DNA from: Bordetella petrii
GTDB lineage: Bacteria > Pseudomonadota > Gammaproteobacteria > Burkholderiales > Burkholderiaceae_B
Assembly: GCF_017356245.1 (NCBI RefSeq)
Contig: NZ_JAFMZZ010000004.1
Coordinates: 342,741 to 406,740 of the forward strand
Length of the DNA: 64,000 nt
Direction: 5' to 3'
Shown here: positions 62,345 through 64,000 of the stretch, piece after piece
How positions within the stretch are numbered: position 1 is the stretch's first letter
Layout of the letters: the number at the start of each line of letters is the position of its first letter
Notes under the pieces: model-generated
The model's input: the letters and a program-made list of their open reading frames with translations, nothing else
Told to the model about the DNA's origin: nothing
Database searches by the model: none
Made by a program: the position numbers and the translations under genes

Positions 62345-63335
62345 GCGCGCCGCGCCGCCCGCGGTGCTGGCGGGGCTGGGCGCGGCGGCCCTGCTGGTGG
62401 CGCTGCTGGCCGCGCTGAGCGGCGCGGTGCACATCCCGTTGGCCGATGCGCTGCGCGTGCTGGCCACTGGCGTCTCGCAGCCCGACGACGCGCTGTGGCG
62501 CAATGTGCTGCTCGACATCCGCCTGCCGCGCGTGCTGTTCGCCGCGGTGGCGGGCGCGGCGCTGGCCATTGCCGGCGCGGCCATGCAGGCGCTGTTCCGC
62601 AACCCGCTGGCCGAGCCGGGGCTGGTGGGCATCTCGGCCGGCGGCGCGCTGGGCGCGGTGTCGGCTATTGTGCTGACCGCCGGCGGCTTTGCCGTGACCG
62701 CGCCGGCGGCGTTTGCCGGCAGCCTGCTGGCCACCGGCGCCGCCTACGCCGTGGGGCGACGCGTATCCGGCGTGGCGGGGCTGCTGCTGGCCGGCATCGC
62801 CATCAATACCGTGGCCGGCAGCCTGATCGGGCTGCTGACCTACATGGCCTCTGACGCGCAGCTGCGCGACCTGACATTCTGGAGCATGGGCAGCCTGGCC
62901 GGCGCCAGTTGGCCCCTGCTGGCGTTCCTGGCGCCCTGGACCCTGCTGTGGTCGGCCTGGCTGATGCGCCAGTGGCGCGCCATGAACGCCCTGCTGTTGG
63001 GCGAGCGCGAAGCGCAGCACCTGGGCTTCGCGCTGGTCACCGTGCGCTACAAGCTGGTGCTGGCCACGGCCCTGATCGTGGGCCCGCTGGTAGCCGCCAC
63101 CGGCGGCATCGGCTTCGTGGGGCTGGTGGTGCCGCACCTGGTGCGCATGACCCTGGGCGCCGACCACCGCTGGCTGCTGCCGGCTTCCATGCTGGCCGGC
63201 GCGCTGGCGCTGACGCTGGCCGACTGGCTGGCCCGCATCGTGGTCATCCCGGCCGAATTGCCGATCGGCCTGGTCACCAGCCTGGTGGGCGGACCGTTCT
63301 TCTTGTGGCTGCTGGCGCGCGGACGCCGATTCTGA
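62304..63335 (+). CDS. bhuU: Haem ABC transporter permease (FecCD family, HmuU/BhuU)
   Basis: A 343-residue membrane protein with about ten spans, starting at GTG 62304 after AAGGAG. LPRVLFAAVAGAALAIAGAA, AMQALFRNPLAEPGLVGISA and GGIGFVGLVVPHLVRM are FecCD landmarks; the last is the coupling loop to the ATPase. It overlaps the binding-protein gene by 41 bp and its stop shares a base with the ATPase start, so bhuTUV are tightly coupled. Confidence 0.94.
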   Translation: MSLARAGRLARPARRAAPPAVLAGLGAAALLVALLAALSGAVHIPLADALRVLATGVSQPDDALWRNVLLDIRLPRVLFAAVAGAALAIAGAAMQALFRNPLAEPGLVGISAGGALGAVSAIVLTAGGFAVTAPAAFAGSLLATGAAYAVGRRVSGVAGLLLAGIAINTVAGSLIGLLTYMASDAQLRDLTFWSMGSLAGASWPLLAFLAPWTLLWSAWLMRQWRAMNALLLGEREAQHLGFALVTVRYKLVLATALIVGPLVAATGGIGFVGLVVPHLVRMTLGADHRWLLPASMLAGALALTLADWLARIVVIPAELPIGLVTSLVGGPFFLWLLARGRRF

Positions 63336-64000
63336 TGAGCCTGCAAACCACCGACCTGGCCCTGTCGCGCAACGGCGCGCGCATCCTGTCCGGCGTGTCG
63401 CTGGCGGTCGAGCCCGGCCAGGTGCTGGGCCTGCTGGGCGCCAACGGCGCGGGCAAATCGACGCTACTGGCCGCGCTGGCTGGCGAGCTGCGCGCCGATA
63501 GCGGCGCCATCGAACTCGACGGCGCCGCCCTGGCCAGCCTGCCGCCGCGCCGCCAGGCGCGGCAGCGCGCGGTGCTGCCGCAAAAACCATCGCTGAGCTT
63601 CGACCTGGGCGTGGACGAGGTGGTGGCCATGGGGGCTTATCCGTTTCCGGAACTGGATCCGGTGGAAGTCGAAGAACTGGTGGGCCAGGCGCTGGCCCTG
63701 GCCGGCGTGCCGCACCTGGCGCAGCGGCGCTATCCCGAACTGTCGGGCGGCGAGCAGCAGCGCGTGCAGTTCGCGCGCGTGCTGGCGCAGTGCCAGGCGC
63801 AGCGCGATCCGGGCACGCCGCGCTATCTGCTGCTGGACGAGCCGATTTCCAGCCTGGATCCGAAGCACCAGATCGAGCTGCTGCGCACGATTGCCGCGCT
63901 GGCCCATGAACAGGGGCTGGGCGTGCTGGTGATCGTGCACGACGTCAACCTGGCGGCCCGCTGGTGCGACCGGCTGGTGATGCTGGGCGGCGGCACAGTG
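63335..64000 (+). CDS. bhuV: Haem ABC transporter ATP-binding protein (HmuV/BhuV), 3' end outside window
   Basis: 222 codons are visible. Walker A is LLGANGAGKSTLLAALAG, the signature LSGGEQQRVQFARVLAQCQA, Walker B YLLLDEPISSLDPK, H-loop VIVHDVNLAAR. The Q-loop in AVLPQKPSLSFDLGVDEVVA resembles HmuV. The ATG at 63335 overlaps the permease stop (TGATG). Only about 30 residues should be missing. No haem receptor gene (bhuR) precedes the cluster. Confidence 0.93.
   Translation, partial: MSLQTTDLALSRNGARILSGVSLAVEPGQVLGLLGANGAGKSTLLAALAGELRADSGAIELDGAALASLPPRRQARQRAVLPQKPSLSFDLGVDEVVAMGAYPFPELDPVEVEELVGQALALAGVPHLAQRRYPELSGGEQQRVQFARVLAQCQAQRDPGTPRYLLLDEPISSLDPKHQIELLRTIAALAHEQGLGVLVIVHDVNLAARWCDRLVMLGGGTV

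Overview
The window reads as chromosome of a high-GC betaproteobacterium of the Alcaligenaceae, most like an environmental Bordetella or Achromobacter. The grounds are seven Bug/TctC-type periplasmic receptors, many LysR regulators paired with small catabolic operons, a bhuSTUV-like haem uptake cluster, and a BvgA-like response regulator beside a chaperone-usher fimbrial operon. No tRNA, rRNA, CRISPR array, insertion sequence or prophage was recognised.

Layout. 1-2945: 5' part of an FGGY sugar kinase, an Ada-AlkA fusion DNA glycosylase and a LysE exporter. 3106-14495: TRAP transporter with an SDR, an IclR regulator, and an operon of thiolase, acyl-CoA ligase, two PPC/DUF296 proteins, an SDR, a Bug receptor and a LysR regulator. 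14546-18602: two Bug receptors, a TauD-type dioxygenase and LysR. 18652-24701: polar amino-acid ABC importer, aminotransferase, RraA-type aldolase and LysR, readable as import, transamination and aldol cleavage. 24789-29025: CoA-ester lyase, CoA transferase, Bug receptor and cyclase. 29037-33797: MazG-like pyrophosphohydrolase, then FecI-type sigma, FecR and a TonB-dependent receptor. 33933-42584: parvulin, two more Bug clusters, and GntR/TSUP/DUF1634/kynureninase.

42634-55186 is the most distinctive part. It holds two pilins, chaperone, usher and two tandem tip-adhesin-like proteins, then a BvgS-like hybrid kinase without periplasmic sensor domains, a stand-alone HPt protein, a BvgA-like regulator and a second hybrid kinase. 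Four promoters here share one geometry: a TTCC core, a second core 21-22 bp downstream, and a -10 hexamer starting exactly 29 bp after that second core. This fits activation by the local BvgA-like regulator, with one kinase gene in the regulon, so the locus looks like a self-wired fimbrial control system.

55475-64000: a LysR pseudogene broken by a 10-bp tandem duplication and a deletion, a DMT transporter, a tartrate-dehydrogenase-like enzyme with a Bug receptor, LysR, and haem use genes bhuSTUV (bhuV runs off the end). Imperfect palindromes built on GGTGTCTGAC recur at three intergenic sites. No gene-free stretch exceeds about 300 bases.
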